From positions 1 to 7,223 of the forward strand of contig JAYQTS010000023.1 of assembly GCA_038147755.1 (NCBI GenBank): a stretch of 7,223 nt of DNA. Direction: 5' to 3'. Both the position numbers and the translations under genes were made by a program. The stretch's first letter is position 1; every line of letters begins with the position of its first letter. Shown here piece after piece: positions 6,259 to 7,223 of the stretch. Origin of the DNA: UBA5951 sp012269555. GTDB lineage: Bacteria > Pseudomonadota > Alphaproteobacteria > Puniceispirillales > Puniceispirillaceae. The notes beneath the pieces were generated by a model that saw only the letters and a program-made list of their open reading frames with translations, did not search any database and had not been told where the DNA came from.

Positions 6259-6756
6259 ATGAGTTTTCTAGACGACATAGGCTTGATTGGGCGGGAGCGC
6301 AGTTTATTTTCAAGTGATGTTTTTCATTTGGAAAAAGAACTAACTCAGCGTGTGTCAAGTTCGAAGTTTCTCGTTCTTGGTGGTGGGGGTGCTATTGGTA
6401 GAGCTGTCGTAAAAGAAATTTTTTGTCGAGGCCCGCTCAAACTTGATGTAGTTGATTTAAGTGAGAATAACTTGGCTGAACTTGTTCGAGACTTGAGAAG
6501 CTCGATTGGTTATATTAAAGGTGATTTTAAAACATTCGCTTTGGATGTTGGATCTTTAGAATTTGAAATATTTTTCGAAAATCAAGATAGTTATGATTAT
6601 GTACTTAATCTGTCTGCGTTGAAGCATGTGCGTAGTGAGCGAGATATTTATACGCTCATGCGAATGATCGAGGTTAATATTTTCAATACAGATAAAACAC
6701 TTAGGCAATCTATAAAGAAGGGTGTAGGTAAATATTTCGCCGTCTCCAACGGATAA
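6259..6756 (+). CDS. UDP-GlcNAc 4,6-dehydratase (FlaA1/CapD/PglF class), N-terminal half (frame-broken gene)
   Basis: Soluble, short-form member of the extended SDR dehydratases that convert UDP-GlcNAc (or a related NDP-sugar) to the 4-keto-6-deoxy sugar, the first step toward bacillosamine-, legionaminic- or pseudaminic-type sugars. The Rossmann NAD(P) loop is LGGGGAIGRAV (40-50), with Asp66 in VVDLSENN at the end of strand 2. DVGSLE (96-101), NLSALKHVRSE (117-127) and VNIFNTDKTL (139-148) are typical. ATG 6259 is fixed by an in-frame TAA at 6253; the site upstream is only a weak GGGTGGG. After VS (residue 163) the frame is lost: the bases read TCCAACGGATAAAG, giving SNG and a stop. Removing one A gives TCC ACG GAT AAA (S-T-D-K), exactly the family's catalytic motif, so the stop at 6754 is artefactual or a very recent mutation. 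It is separated from wzx by 81 bases. Confidence 0.9.
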   Translation: MSFLDDIGLIGRERSLFSSDVFHLEKELTQRVSSSKFLVLGGGGAIGRAVVKEIFCRGPLKLDVVDLSENNLAELVRDLRSSIGYIKGDFKTFALDVGSLEFEIFFENQDSYDYVLNLSALKHVRSERDIYTLMRMIEVNIFNTDKTLRQSIKKGVGKYFAVSNG

Positions 6757-7223
6757 AGCAGCTAATCCTGTCAATTTGATGGGTGCGACTAAACGGGTCA
6801 TGGAAATGTACCTAGGGTATCGTAGCAACGAAATTGATGTTTCAACTGCGAGGTTTGCAAATGTTGCGTTTTCTGATGGTTCGCTCCTTGATAGTTTTGT
6901 TCATCGGTTAAAGAAAATGCAACCGATTGTTGCTCCTACGGACATCCAGCGTTACTTCTTATCTCTTTCCGAAGCAGGTCAGCTTTGCTTGCTTTCCTGT
7001 GTTTTTGGCGAAAACAGGGATATATTCTTTCCCATAATACCAGGGGAAAGTGGTTTAATTTCTTTTTCAGAGATTGCTGAAAGGTTTCTATTTGCACATG
7101 GTTTAGTGCCGCACTATTGCGAAAGTGAGGAACAGGCTCGAACGATGTGTCAAAGTTCCATACCTGAAGGTGTTTGGCCGTGTTTTTTCTCTTCAAGTGA
7201 CACGACCTGCGAGAAAGCAATTG
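6752..7223 (+). CDS. UDP-GlcNAc 4,6-dehydratase (FlaA1/CapD/PglF class), C-terminal half, cut by the right edge
   Basis: Continues the dehydratase in the +1 frame and is open to the end of the window. With the frame corrected, STDKAANPVNLMGATKR spans residues 163-179. Asp165 and Lys166 are the catalytic acid and base pair, and Met174 sits where PseB-like enzymes have Tyr, as in PglF/CapD-type enzymes. STARFANVAFSDGSLLDSF, PTDIQRYF and GENRDIFFP are the conserved downstream blocks of the substrate domain. The visible reconstructed protein is 321 residues; from family knowledge a short C-terminal stretch lies beyond the edge. The next genes to the right are expected to include an aminotransferase acting on the keto-sugar product (inference). 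Confidence 0.9.

Noticed and set aside
6556..6828. Reverse-strand open frames, for example 6556-6828, 6936-7220, 3557-3808 and 988-1176.
   Set aside because: Each lies opposite a gene with clear family motifs on the + strand, and none has a recognisable protein motif.

Overview
The window is a stretch of a surface-polysaccharide biosynthesis locus (O-antigen, capsule or glycoprotein-glycan type) from a Gram-negative bacterium. Six genes, all on the + strand, lie close together: a CMP-Kdo synthetase-like gene cut by the left edge, a NodB-fold (polysaccharide deacetylase-like) protein, a PAPS-dependent sulfotransferase, a large glycosyltransferase-like protein of unrecognised type, a Wzx-type flippase, and a UDP-GlcNAc 4,6-dehydratase cut by the right edge. 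A CMP-Kdo synthetase homologue, a Wzx flippase and a sulfotransferase together suggest a gammaproteobacterium, possibly marine and Alteromonadales- or Vibrio-like. That placement is inference from gene content; no marker gene is present.

Layout: 2-694 kdsB-like (N-terminus outside the window); 699-2066 NodB-like, starting just behind it; 2113-3093 sulfotransferase with a TTG start; a 127-bp gap; 3221-4902 glycosyltransferase-like gene interrupted by three single-base frame changes; 4913-6177 wzx with one frame change; an 81-bp gap; 6259 to the right edge, dehydratase with one frame change. The first 3.1 kb reads cleanly. The remaining 4 kb carries five single-base frame disruptions, yet conserved motifs continue on both sides of each and no substitution-type stop codon is seen. 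At least four of the five are repaired by adding or removing one base in a short homopolymer. This favours sequence or assembly error (or very recent mutation) over old pseudogenes. The genes are therefore given here as fragments, with the reconstruction described.

How the genes may work together (inference): the dehydratase makes a 4-keto-6-deoxy sugar nucleotide that leads to a diamino sugar or a nonulosonic acid. The KdsB-like enzyme activates a 2-keto-3-deoxy sugar acid with CMP. The glycosyltransferase-like protein would help assemble a repeat unit, the sulfotransferase and NodB-like protein may decorate or trim it, and Wzx would flip the lipid-linked unit across the inner membrane. No tRNA, rRNA, CRISPR array, insertion sequence or convincing terminator is visible, and no gap without a gene exceeds 300 bases.
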